From assembly GCA_963709875.1 (NCBI GenBank), contig CAVPYB010000014.1, positions 1 through 64,000 of the forward strand: DNA of 64,000 nucleotides. The letters are read 5' to 3'. The DNA comes from JAQBDA01 sp963709875. GTDB taxonomy: Bacteria > Chloroflexota > Anaerolineae > Anaerolineales > UBA4823. The translations under genes were made by a program, and so were the position numbers. Positions within the stretch are counted from its first letter, which is position 1, and every line of letters starts with the position of its first letter. Below the pieces are notes generated by a model. The model worked only from the letters and a program-made list of their open reading frames with translations, did no database searches and had not been told where the DNA came from. Of the stretch, positions 1 through 7,679 are shown one piece after another.

Positions 1-979
1 CCTCTAAATAATCGATCTCCTTACCGTCATAGGTGCGCCAAAAGTACGTATTTGGGTATCGCTGCTGATTGTGGAGCGCCTTAATTCGTTCGCTGATGAA
101 AAAATTCTCCCACATCCCCCCGCCGTCCAGGCGCAGTTCTAGCGGGTTGAAGTTGTTGATCAGCGCGTTGCGCACCCCGAGATCATAAAAATATATCTTC
201 CGGTTCTTCCCCAATTCTTTGCGCAGATTGCGACTGAATGGGGGCAGATGGAATATCACGAAACCTCTTTCCAGCAGGGACACATATCGACCGATCGTGG
301 CCCGGTCTATCCCCAAGAGTCCAGCCAGTTCATTATATGATACCTCGTTGCCGACCTGCAACGCCAGGGCTTGCAGTAACCGGTGCAGCAAATCCGGATT
401 CTTTACCACTTGATATTCCAATATATCTTTGTATAAGTAGCTTTTAGCGATCTCCGAAACAAGCGCAGCTGGTTGGTCGCCAAGAGTTACAGCCGGGTAC
501 AGTCCATAGCGGAGATAATGCTCCAGCGAGCGTTTAAGCTCGAGAGGGGTAGTCTGGGTGAGCAGTTCCCCTACTGAGAGCGGGTAGAGGTAGAATTCGA
601 TTTTCCGACCGGTCAGCGGCTCGCTGATGTCATTGGATAGGTCGAATGATGAGGAGCCGGTTGCAATCACCTGAATATCTGGAAAGTTATCCACCATCAG
701 CTTGAGAGTCAGCCCAATGTTCTTCACTCGTTGAGCTTCATCGATCAGGATCAGCTTGTTATTTCCCGTCAGCAGACGGAGTTCTGTGGAGGTTCGCTCG
801 CTGAGCGCCAGGCGGATGTCCGGTTCGTCGCAGTTCAGATACAGGCTGCCAGCGGCGTGATGCTCCTGGATGGCTCGAATCAGGGTGGTCTTGCCCACCT
901 GGCGCGCGCCGTATATGACGATCACTTTGCCCTGAAATAATGATTTTTCGACCGAGCCATGTATTGAACGTGGGATCAT
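1..979 (-). CDS. AAA-family ATPase with DUF4143 domain (3' end outside window)
   Basis: I translated this from the minus strand. The protein opens MIPRSIHGSVEKSLF and has a Walker A motif (GARQVGKTT) near residue 25. A Walker B-like LILIDEAQ follows near residue 77 and the sensor-like IATGSSSFDLS near residue 105. The C-terminal part carries the DUF4143 signature (FYDLGVRNALINNF, then WENFFISE). Proteins of this type are cytoplasmic ATPases of unknown substrate, often scattered as accessory genes. The ATG at 979 is preceded by a GGGGCGA purine run. About 326 codons are visible and the C-terminus lies beyond position 1. Family assignment is firm; function is unknown. Confidence 0.85.
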   Translation of the reverse strand, partial: MIPRSIHGSVEKSLFQGKVIVIYGARQVGKTTLIRAIQEHHAAGSLYLNCDEPDIRLALSERTSTELRLLTGNNKLILIDEAQRVKNIGLTLKLMVDNFPDIQVIATGSSSFDLSNDISEPLTGRKIEFYLYPLSVGELLTQTTPLELKRSLEHYLRYGLYPAVTLGDQPAALVSEIAKSYLYKDILEYQVVKNPDLLHRLLQALALQVGNEVSYNELAGLLGIDRATIGRYVSLLERGFVIFHLPPFSRNLRKELGKNRKIYFYDLGVRNALINNFNPLELRLDGGGMWENFFISERIKALHNQQRYPNTYFWRTYDGKEIDYLE

Positions 980-1091
980 ATTCGCCCCATTCTCATTAAT
1001 TGAACGAATTCACTCGCTTATTTTATCATAAATTAGGCGACTTGAATCTCTGGAGTATTTAGCATTTCAACGGATAGGTTAATGCCTTTTG

Positions 1092-1169
1092 AACACGGAT
1101 CGTACGGACAGATACGGATTTAATAATATCGCTTGTTCTACATCTGACCCAATCCGCCCTTTCTGTGTT
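1092..1169. repeat. degenerate inverted repeat between two minus-strand genes
   Basis: An AACACGGATC-type arm at 1092 faces an AATCCG...CTGTGTT arm ending at 1169. The arms match only partly. It resembles short dispersed intergenic palindromes of this kind of genome. It is followed by a C-rich stretch (1170-1210) similar to the C/G-rich block found inside uvrA. No gene is visible between 980 and 1206. Confidence 0.3.
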
Positions 1170-1206
1170 ACGAACACCCCTCTCCCCTTTCCCTTCTCCC
1201 CCAACC

Positions 1207-2649
1207 TCACATCATCCCCGCCACCAGCCCGCCCAGGCGCTGGATGGCGCGCTCGATCGGCCACGACCAGTCGGCTGCGTTCAGGCGGATGAAATCCCGG
1301 TATTGGTTGGTCGGAGAGAACACGTAGCCAGGCGTCAGGGTGATGCCCTCGCTCAGTGCCTGCTTGTACAGCTCCAGCGAATCGACCCCCTCCGGAAGCT
1401 GCACCCACAGCACGAATCCACCCGTAGGGCGTGTCAGGCGCGTCCCGTCGGGGAAGTGGCTCATCACAGCCTGCGACATCAGCGCCACGTTGCGATCGTA
1501 CTCGCGACGGATGCGCCGCAGGTGGTGGTCGTAGCCGCCGTTCTCCAGGAAGCGCGCCACCACCATCTGCGGCAGCGTGGCGGTCGAGGCGCTGTTGGTG
1601 AACTTCAGCCATTCCACGGTCGCCTTGAACCTGCCGGGCGCCACCCACCCCACCCGCAGCGCAGGGCTGATGTCCTTGGAGAAAGAAGAGCACAGCATGA
1701 CCAGCCCTTTGCTGTCGAAAGCTTTGGCGACCAGCGGGCGCCGGTCGGAGAAGTACAGCTCGCCCGAGACGTCGTTCTCGATCAGCGGCACCTCGTGCCG
1801 GCTCAGCAGCTCGACCAGCTCGCGCTTCTTCTCGTCCGGGATGCAGCTCCCCAGCGGGTTGTTGAAGTTGGAGATCACCAGCACAGCCCGCACAGGGTTG
1901 GTCTCCAGCGCCAGCCGCAGCGCCTCCAGGCTGATGCCCTCGCGCGGGTGGGTGGGGATCTCCAGAGCTTGCAGGCGGTGTACCTCCAGGCTCTGCAGCG
2001 TGCCGAAGTACATCGGCGATTCGATTGCCACGATATCGCCCGGCTGGCAGACCGCGTGCAGGCACAGGTCGATCGCTTCGACTCCCCCGGAGGTGATCAC
2101 GATCTCGTTCGGCGAGAGGTCGCAGCCCGCTGCCACCGCCCGCTGGGCGATCTGCACGCGCAGCTCCTCCAACCCGGGCGGCAGCATGTATTGGTGGCTG
2201 GGCTGCCCGGCCTGGCGCGCCAGGGAGGCAGTCAGGCGGTTGAGTTTATCGACCGGCATCAGGTTGATGTTCGGCATGGCAGCGCCAAGCTGCACCAGCT
2301 CCGGGTTGAGCGTGTCGCGCAGCACCATCATGATCAGCTCGCGCAGCCCGACCCGGCACGGGTCTGGGCTGGGTGAGGAGATCTCCGGCTCGGGCAGGCG
2401 CTCCGGCAGATGGGCGCGCACGTAGTAGCCGGACTGCGGGCGCGCTTCGATCAGTCCTCGGTTCTCCAGCAGCAGGTAGGCGTTCAGCACCGTGCTGATG
2501 CTGACCCCTTGCTGGCGGCTCAGCTCGCGCACGGAGGGGATGCGCTCGCCGGGGGGGTAGGTGCCGCTCTCGATCAAGGCCGCCATCCGGACGGCGACCT
2601 GTTCGTACAGCAAGCGCTTACTGGTGGGGTGAGTGGGAGTGTTTTCCAT
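1207..2649 (-). CDS. MocR/GabR-type transcriptional regulator (GntR wHTH + aminotransferase fold)
   Basis: 480 aa. Residues about 10-75 are a GntR-type winged helix (YEQVAVRMAALIESGTYPPG, then RELSRQQGVSISTV). Residues about 100-475 are a fold-type I PLP-dependent aminotransferase domain, with the Schiff-base lysine expected in SSFSKDISPALRVGW near residue 322. MocR-family proteins are usually cytoplasmic regulators that bind direct repeats and sense PLP or an amine/amino-acid ligand; a catalytic role is less common. It is divergent from the DUF2917 gene at 2801, and two identical 10-bp direct repeats lie just upstream of its start. It probably regulates itself and that neighbour. The ligand cannot be deduced. 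Confidence 0.9.
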   Translation of the reverse strand: MENTPTHPTSKRLLYEQVAVRMAALIESGTYPPGERIPSVRELSRQQGVSISTVLNAYLLLENRGLIEARPQSGYYVRAHLPERLPEPEISSPSPDPCRVGLRELIMMVLRDTLNPELVQLGAAMPNINLMPVDKLNRLTASLARQAGQPSHQYMLPPGLEELRVQIAQRAVAAGCDLSPNEIVITSGGVEAIDLCLHAVCQPGDIVAIESPMYFGTLQSLEVHRLQALEIPTHPREGISLEALRLALETNPVRAVLVISNFNNPLGSCIPDEKKRELVELLSRHEVPLIENDVSGELYFSDRRPLVAKAFDSKGLVMLCSSFSKDISPALRVGWVAPGRFKATVEWLKFTNSASTATLPQMVVARFLENGGYDHHLRRIRREYDRNVALMSQAVMSHFPDGTRLTRPTGGFVLWVQLPEGVDSLELYKQALSEGITLTPGYVFSPTNQYRDFIRLNAADWSWPIERAIQRLGGLVAGMM

Positions 2650-2653
2650 CGAT

Positions 2654-2688
2654 CGGTACAGTTATTTTTAGGATTAACCGGTACAGTT
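2654..2688. promoter_or_regulatory. direct-repeat operator of the MocR-type regulator
   Basis: Two exact copies of CGGTACAGTT (2654-2663 and 2679-2688) stand 25 bp apart, about two and a half helical turns, directly upstream of the regulator start. A further TACAGTTG occurs at 2763-2770 and an inverted AACTGT at 2701. Pairs of direct repeats are the known operator form for GabR/PdxR-type MocR proteins, so autoregulation and control of the divergent gene is the likely role (inference). Confidence 0.6.
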
Positions 2689-2800
2689 GATTTTATCACA
2701 AACTGTTATGGTTACAATTCGTGTTTTCTGCATCTGTACTTTTATATCCATTTCTGGCACAATACAGTTGGTTCGATAGAGACACAAATGGAGGTATATC

Positions 2801-3055
2801 ATGGTTCTGAAATCATTCGACCAACCGACAGTACTCAAAACCCACGAGTTAGGGGTATACAACCCCAGCCTGTACACTCCGAACACCGAGATTGTATGTG
2901 AGACCGGTATGCTGTGGGTCACCCGCAGCGGCGACCTGGAAGATCACGTACTCATGCCGGGCGAGCGCCTGCTGATCAACCAGGGCGGCAAGGTCATCGT
3001 CGAGGCGATGCGCGAATCGCAGCTGCGTATCACCTCCCCGGAAAACCATAACTAA
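2801..3055 (+). CDS. DUF2917 domain protein
   Basis: 84 aa with no signal peptide or membrane segment. The core fits DUF2917: ETGMLWVTRSGDLEDHVL, then PGERLLINQGGKVIVEA, a small beta-rich cupin-like module. Its biochemical role is unknown. The ATG lies after an ATGGAGGTATATC stretch that supplies the Shine-Dalgarno sequence. The gene is divergent from the MocR regulator, with TACAGTT elements in between, so it is a probable regulatory target. It is monocistronic and closed by two hairpins downstream. Confidence 0.75.
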   Translation: MVLKSFDQPTVLKTHELGVYNPSLYTPNTEIVCETGMLWVTRSGDLEDHVLMPGERLLINQGGKVIVEAMRESQLRITSPENHN

Positions 3056-3074
3056 CCCTACAACCGGCCAGACG

Positions 3075-3117
3075 ATAGGGTCCTGTCCACGGGATACGTC
3101 CCCGACCGGGACCCTAT
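3075..3117 (+). repeat. hairpin after the DUF2917 gene
   Basis: ATAGGGTCC (3075-3083) pairs with GGACCCTAT (3109-3117). No T tract follows, so it is a hairpin of uncertain role and not a canonical terminator. Confidence 0.5.
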
Positions 3118-3157
3118 GCGCCTGGTGATCGATTCCTAACAGAATCATAAGCTTTAC

Positions 3158-3181
3158 CCCCGAAACCGGGGATTTTTGTTT
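3158..3181 (+). terminator. Rho-independent terminator
   Basis: CCCCG (3158-3162) pairs with CGGGG (3167-3171) around a four-base loop and is followed by ATTTTTGTTTT. It is the likely terminator of the DUF2917 transcript. Confidence 0.75.
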
Positions 3182-3195
3182 TAATTATCCAGGAT

Positions 3196-3395
3196 GTCAT
3201 TTCGAGTACCTCCACAACGCTTGGCGCATTTCAATCCGAAATGGCATTCTCGTCATTGCGAAGCGGCGCAGACTGCCGCTGAAGCAATCTCAGGTAAAGT
3301 CCAGAGTTTGCTTCGCCCAGCAAAGAGCGCTGGTCTCGCAAAGACGGTTCGCCGAGATATCATTTCGAGAAGCGAAGCCAGCGGACGAAAGGAGA
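3196..3395. repeat. dispersed CGTCATTGCGA / GAAGCAATCTC-type repeat
   Basis: TCATTTCGAG occurs at both ends (3197 and 3359). CGTCATTGCGAAGCGG and GAAGCAATCTCAGG lie between. A related copy lies at 20569-20681. Repeats of this wording are known as abundant non-coding intergenic elements in several environmental bacteria. No gene is seen from 3056 to 3401; this repeat and the two hairpins fill the interval. Confidence 0.55.
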
Positions 3396-3401
3396 TCAGT
3401 C

Positions 3402-5450
3402 ATGAATAGGAGAAACGGCTCAAATAGTAAGCTGATGTGGACCGTTCTGCCGCTTGCCGCGCTGCTGTTCGCCTGCCAGCTATTTTCGCCAGACGGCACG
3501 CCGGTGCCTCCAGTCGAGCAGGCACCCGAGGCGAGCGCCACTCCGCTCAGCCCGGTTGAGAGCCCCACTCCCGAGCTGCAGGACGACCCAGGCGTGGTCC
3601 CGCCGGAAATGGCGCGGGTCCTGGAATCTCTTGACGCCTATCCCTGCCCGGACAGCGACTTTACCTGCGTGAACGTGACCGTCCCGCTGGACCATACAAA
3701 CCGTCGCAACAGGAGCAGCATCGAGGTGGTGTTTGGTGTACTGCCTGCCAGGGGCGAGCGTTTCGGTATGTTCGTGATTGCCAGCGGCGGGCCAGGTGCC
3801 TCGGGCTTGCTGAGCGCCAATTCTTACGTGACCTACTACGATGATCGCATCAGCGAGCATTTCGATATCGTCTTCTTCGACCAGCGCGGCGTGGGCTTAT
3901 CGGGCGGCTTGCAGTGCCCGGATGCAGCCGCGGCGTTCTACCGCTCTGATTGGGATGCCAGCACGCCCGCCAGTGAGGAGCTGCTGCTGGACAGCGCGCA
4001 GACCTTCGCTGAGGCCTGCGTGCAGGAGATGGGCAATCCGGAGCTCCTGTCTTACATGGACACCCAGCAGGCGATCCAGGACCTAGAGATGTTCCGCCAG
4101 CTGACCGGCGAGGAGCAGTTCTGGCTGTATGGCGAGAGCTACGGCACCCAGCTCGCCCAGGCATACGCCGCAGCGTACCCTGAGAATCTGGCGGGATTGA
4201 TCCTGGATGGCACAGTCGACCTAACCCTCTCGGGGATCGAATACCTGGAGGGGCAGGCGCGTGCTTTCAACCAGGTGCTGGAGGAAACCCTGCAGGCCTG
4301 CAACCAGGATGAAGCCTGCGCTGAAGCGATGGGCGAGGATGCTTTGGCGGTGTATGACCGTCTGGCCGCGCAATTGAAAGGCTCTCCACAGGCATTCGAT
4401 TTCCCATTGCCCTCGGGCGGGCTTGCCAGGCGCGCGATGAGCTTCTCGGACCTGGAGACGGCCGCGGCATCCTATATGTATTCCGAGACGGCGCGCATGA
4501 TCTTCCTGCGTGCCCTGGCGGCTTATGCCTGGGATGGCAATCTGGTACCCCTGGCACGTACGCTCTACGATGCCCTGGTGTTGGATCCGGAGACAGAACG
4601 CCCGATCGACGACCCATCTTTTTCGGATGCGGTTTATTTCGCGGTGGAGTGCCAGGATTACGCTTATTTCAGCGGGACAGAAGAGGAGCGCGCCCTGGCT
4701 TACCTGCGGGCGGGCGACGGGCTGGATGAGAGCCTGACACGCTTTGCCTCGATCTTCTACAGCGACCTGCCGTGCGTGTTCTGGCCCAATGCCCAGCGTG
4801 ACCTGGCGCGGCCGGAGCCGCTGGCAGCCGAGGGACTGCCGGTGCTGGTGCTCAATGCCACCAGCGACCCTGCCACGCCCTACTCCAACGCACTCTCGGT
4901 ACATTCCCGCCTGGCGGAGGGCTACCTGGTGACGATGACCGGCGGCCCGCACGTCATCTATGCCTGGGGGCACCCCTGTGTGGATGACCTGGTGACGGCA
5001 TACCTGCTGGACGGTCAGCTGCCACCTCAGACGCATACAGAATGCGAGGGGGTCGTGACAGAGTGGTACGTCCCCCTGGCGCCGAGCAGTGCTGCCGATT
5101 TTGAAACCCCGCTCCAGGCGCTGGCTTCGGTGGACGACGAGATCTTTTTCCTGCCTGAATACTATTACTGGGACTTCGAGACACCCACCTCGGTCGGCTG
5201 CCCACGTGGAGGCAGGCTGACTTTCGAAGCGGTGGAGCAGGGTGAAGCCTTGAGCCTGGCTGAATGCGCATTCTCGGATGGGTTCGTGATGACCGGCGAC
5301 GGCTCGTATAATTATGAGGATGGATTGTTCACCCTGGATGTGATCGTCAGCGGTCTGGCGCAGGGCAGCCTCGCCTATACACGAGACGCAGACTGGAACC
5401 AGCACGTCCGCGGCGTATATGACGGGCAAACGGTCGAACTGTCACAGTAG
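3402..5450 (+). CDS. secreted lipoprotein alpha/beta-hydrolase, tripeptidyl aminopeptidase (S33/TAP) type
   Basis: 682 aa. It has an N-terminal lipoprotein signal with a lipobox ending LLFAC near residue 25, then a P/T-rich linker. The alpha/beta-hydrolase core carries the oxyanion motif GGPGASG near residue 130. The nucleophile is Ser in GESYGTQ near residue 245, the acid is Asp in ATSDPATPY near 488, and His is in TGGPHVIYAWG near 516. This order and the late Asp/His block fit the TAP-like family, in which secreted enzymes release N-terminal peptides or hydrolyse proline peptides. About 130 extra C-terminal residues are rich in aromatic and acidic residues and are unassigned. The ATG is supported by AAAGGAG upstream. 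The exact substrate is unknown. Confidence 0.85.
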   Translation: MNRRNGSNSKLMWTVLPLAALLFACQLFSPDGTPVPPVEQAPEASATPLSPVESPTPELQDDPGVVPPEMARVLESLDAYPCPDSDFTCVNVTVPLDHTNRRNRSSIEVVFGVLPARGERFGMFVIASGGPGASGLLSANSYVTYYDDRISEHFDIVFFDQRGVGLSGGLQCPDAAAAFYRSDWDASTPASEELLLDSAQTFAEACVQEMGNPELLSYMDTQQAIQDLEMFRQLTGEEQFWLYGESYGTQLAQAYAAAYPENLAGLILDGTVDLTLSGIEYLEGQARAFNQVLEETLQACNQDEACAEAMGEDALAVYDRLAAQLKGSPQAFDFPLPSGGLARRAMSFSDLETAAASYMYSETARMIFLRALAAYAWDGNLVPLARTLYDALVLDPETERPIDDPSFSDAVYFAVECQDYAYFSGTEEERALAYLRAGDGLDESLTRFASIFYSDLPCVFWPNAQRDLARPEPLAAEGLPVLVLNATSDPATPYSNALSVHSRLAEGYLVTMTGGPHVIYAWGHPCVDDLVTAYLLDGQLPPQTHTECEGVVTEWYVPLAPSSAADFETPLQALASVDDEIFFLPEYYYWDFETPTSVGCPRGGRLTFEAVEQGEALSLAECAFSDGFVMTGDGSYNYEDGLFTLDVIVSGLAQGSLAYTRDADWNQHVRGVYDGQTVELSQ

Positions 5451-5463
5451 CTCACCTAAGTAG

Positions 5464-5661
5464 ATCACTGCCAGCAAATCAAGCGTTATGGGGAGCGCCT
5501 TCCTGACCGCAACCGTACAGATCACTGAGACGACGGTCAATACGGCGACCTGGATGGCTTATAATCCCGGTCCCGTGGACGAGGCCAGCGCCAAGGCTTC
5601 GGCGAAGGTGGTCGTTCCTATGTCAGGATTCGACCTGTACCTACCCTACATTCGGAAATAG
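5464..5661 (+). pseudogene. remnant of a DUF11-like secreted protein C-terminus
   Basis: An open stretch (first ATG at 5488) reads TATVQITETTVNTATWMAYNP, PVDEASAKASAKVVV, and ends FDLYLPYIRK. The alternating NTAT / NPGPVDEASA wording matches the end of a DUF11-type extracellular repeat. The terminal YLPYIRK matches the C-terminal signature of secreted proteins in these genomes. Only about 60 residues remain and there is no signal peptide, so it is a decayed 3' end. The rest of 5451-5844 shows no gene. Confidence 0.5.
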
Positions 5662-5880
5662 CTAAGAGTAACTGCCGGCTTCAGGACTATAATACCTAAA
5701 CACGAGGCAAATCTCACTCCCTTTTGGGTTGGAGAGAGGCAGGCTGCCAATATCGGTCCATTCCACCTGCGCTGGCTCCCACCTGGGTCAGGCGCTGTCA
5801 GCCCCCAGGAGCGGTCCGCAGAGCATTATATAAAACCGCCTGGCGTGAAGACCAGGTCGCGTTCGAGAAAGGAATATAAG

Positions 5881-6297
5881 TTGGAACAGGATAAATCGTC
5901 GAGGCAGCAGAAACAAGCCGAGCAGTTGCAGTCTGAGCAAGAGCAGGAGCAGCAACGCGTGAGGCGGCAGCAAGAACAGCAGCAGTTGGAGCAAGAGCAG
6001 GAGCAGAAACGTATTTTGCGGCAGAAAGAACAGCAGCAATTGGAACGAGAGCAGGAACAGAAACGATTGCAGCGGCAGGAGGAGCAGCAGAAACTGGGGC
6101 TGCAGCAGAAGGAGCAGCAGCGGTTGGAGCAGAATAAGCAGAAGCAGCACCAGGTGGAGCAAGAACAGGAACAGACACGCATTATGCGACAGAAAGAGCA
6201 GCAAGAGCTGGAGCTAGAACAGGAAGAGAAGCGAAAAAAGCGCCAGCAGGAACAGCAGCAGCTGGAGCAGCAAAAGCGGAAAGGGCATGGATCATAG
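5881..6297 (+). CDS. glutamine/glutamate-rich coiled-coil protein
   Basis: The product consists almost wholly of imperfect repeats such as EQEQKRILRQKEQQQLE, predicted as one long charged coiled coil without a signal peptide. A TTG at 5881 sits 7 nt after AGAAAGGA; a GTG at 5845 is the alternative start but has no Shine-Dalgarno sequence. The frame closes with TAG at 6295. The same frame stays open after that TAG to 6537 with a normal-looking protein sequence, so this may be the front part of an interrupted gene. Low complexity makes homology uninformative and no function can be given. Confidence 0.45.
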   Translation: MEQDKSSRQQKQAEQLQSEQEQEQQRVRRQQEQQQLEQEQEQKRILRQKEQQQLEREQEQKRLQRQEEQQKLGLQQKEQQRLEQNKQKQHQVEQEQEQTRIMRQKEQQELELEQEEKRKKRQQEQQQLEQQKRKGHGS

Positions 6298-6537
6298 CCC
6301 CGAGCTGATGCTTACAGCCGGGCGGCGCATGCGTTTCTCCTGAGTCAGTGTCGCCCTGAACCATCTGATGGATGGCTGGGCATCGCCACCCTGCGACCGC
6401 CGCGCGGCGTGCTCACTTACCCGCTGTATCTGTCAATCGAGAGCCTGGCAGCCCTGGCAGGCTGGCTGGGGATGGCAGGGCTTGAGGCGCAGATCCGGTC
6501 GAAAGCATACCGGATGCCGGTCACTGACATGGACTGA
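6298..6537 (+). pseudogene. in-frame continuation of the coiled-coil gene beyond TAG
   Basis: Directly after the TAG at 6295, the same reading frame gives about 79 residues. They include AYSRAAHAFLLSQCRPEP, GWLGIATLRPPRGVLTYPLY and LSIESLAALAGWLGMAGLEA, and end at TGA 6535. Third positions are GC-rich as in real genes here and the residue make-up is balanced. There is no start codon with a Shine-Dalgarno sequence in this part. It looks like the C-terminal domain of the coiled-coil protein cut off by a CAG-to-TAG-type change. 6538-6678 holds nothing recognisable. Confidence 0.4.
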
Positions 6538-6678
6538 CCATCCTTGCAGGAATGATAAGCTCTCCATGCTGGCTAGAAAATATAATGTAATAAAACCTGG
6601 ATGCGGCTTCATAGCCTCTGGCATTACCTGAATCCAGTCCAATTGATATGAAAATATGCTGTTAGTTCAAGCGCGGGG

Positions 6679-7455
6679 GTGTTTGGCGATAGCTCGAAAA
6701 AAATACTGTTCCTGATAATGATCCTGGTGGCTTCATTGCTGCTGGTCAAAACAGCGCACGCCATCAACGATATTACCATCGATGCCGCTCTGGGGGATTG
6801 GAGCGACGAGGTGGGGTTCTATCTCGATCCTTACGCGGATTCCACTCCCACCCGGACAGATATTACCCAGTATGGTCTGGCTGTGGTGGATAATGGCTCT
6901 AACCCTGAGTCTCTGGCTCTGATGATGGTGACGGATGATTATATGGATACCGGTAACCAAACTGGCGACAGCCATCAAATGGTCTTCTATGTTGGGCCAT
7001 ATGAGATCGTTGTACAGATCCAGGTGGGTTGCGATGCCGTGAATTGGGTGTCCGTCAACGGCCCAATGGAAACGAACTACACTGCAGTTGCTGCTGCCCC
7101 GATTTCACCTCCGGTTTATGCCCCACCCCCGAAGAACGACTCTACGCCTGATTGCGCCATGGAGATTGAGTTCCCCATCTCATCTCTCCCCCTCCTCGAC
7201 ACAGATTCGGATGGCGAGCTGCTGGATGAGAGTTTCGAAACTTATTTCTTTACACGCCAGTCCGGCGGGGTAGGGAATGATAATGATGCAGGGGGAAGTG
7301 GGCTCTTGCCATCTGCTGTTACCCTGAAGACGTTCAGCGTCAGTGCGAACGCCGGGACATATAGCGCCTATACTGTTATGCTCGGCATTGGATTGGCATT
7401 TGCAGCCTTATTTTTTGCCCGCCACCCTTATCTTGCTCGCCGTGGTTGGATCTAA
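6679..7455 (+). CDS. secreted CBM9/DOMON-like protein with C-terminal membrane anchor
   Basis: 258 aa from a GTG start; an in-frame ATG at codon 14 is an alternative. A signal peptide (ILFLIMILVASLLLVKTAHA) is followed by INDITIDAALGDWSDEVGF. That wording is typical of CBM9-like / DOMON beta-sandwich domains. Residues about 40-215 form the exported domain. A hydrophobic helix near 230-248 is followed by RHPYLARRGW, giving a C-terminal anchor with a positive tail. The ligand is unknown. It stands alone, before the amylase-family gene. Confidence 0.65.
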   Translation: MFGDSSKKILFLIMILVASLLLVKTAHAINDITIDAALGDWSDEVGFYLDPYADSTPTRTDITQYGLAVVDNGSNPESLALMMVTDDYMDTGNQTGDSHQMVFYVGPYEIVVQIQVGCDAVNWVSVNGPMETNYTAVAAAPISPPVYAPPPKNDSTPDCAMEIEFPISSLPLLDTDSDGELLDESFETYFFTRQSGGVGNDNDAGGSGLLPSAVTLKTFSVSANAGTYSAYTVMLGIGLAFAALFFARHPYLARRGWI

Positions 7456-7615
7456 CTTAAAAGGATCATTGCCGGTAATCTCATCTGCAGACGAATTGAG
7501 CACTCATATCGAAAATGGAAGATTGGGGCGGCTTCTAACTAGATGTTCAGGAGTTAAGCAACATACCCTCTGGCTTAAAATAACAAAATAGGACATAATA
7601 GATCGAATATTTCCT

Positions 7616-7653
7616 CCGGCTGGCGAGGCAGAGTAATAGCTCACGCCAGCCGG
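7616..7653 (+). repeat. inverted repeat in the leader of the amylase gene
   Basis: CCGGCTGGCG (7616-7625) pairs exactly with CGCCAGCCGG (7644-7653) across 18 nt, about 27 bp before the start codon at 7680. It could be a leader hairpin or a short dispersed palindrome. The rest of 7456-7615 shows nothing clear. Confidence 0.45.
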
Positions 7654-7679
7654 ATGCGTTCATCAGAAAGGATAGATCT

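Noticed and set aside
1165..2376. Long plus-strand open frame over the MocR gene
   Set aside because: It is antisense to a well-defined regulator, with low-complexity H/Q/R-rich composition and no family motif. It arises from the high GC content.
4221..5429. 402-residue minus-strand open frame inside the S33 hydrolase gene
   Set aside because: It is a shadow of the hydrolase, whose catalytic motifs are clear; the shadow has no motif or Shine-Dalgarno sequence.
5788..6204. Leucine-rich minus-strand frame opposite the coiled-coil gene
   Set aside because: It is the complement of CAG/GAG-rich repeats (CTG/CTC), so the apparent hydrophobic protein is an artefact of composition.
6368..6631. 87-residue plus-strand frame with many Trp, Cys and Arg
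   Set aside because: Composition is unlike genes here. The overlapping frame that continues the coiled-coil gene reads as far more natural protein.
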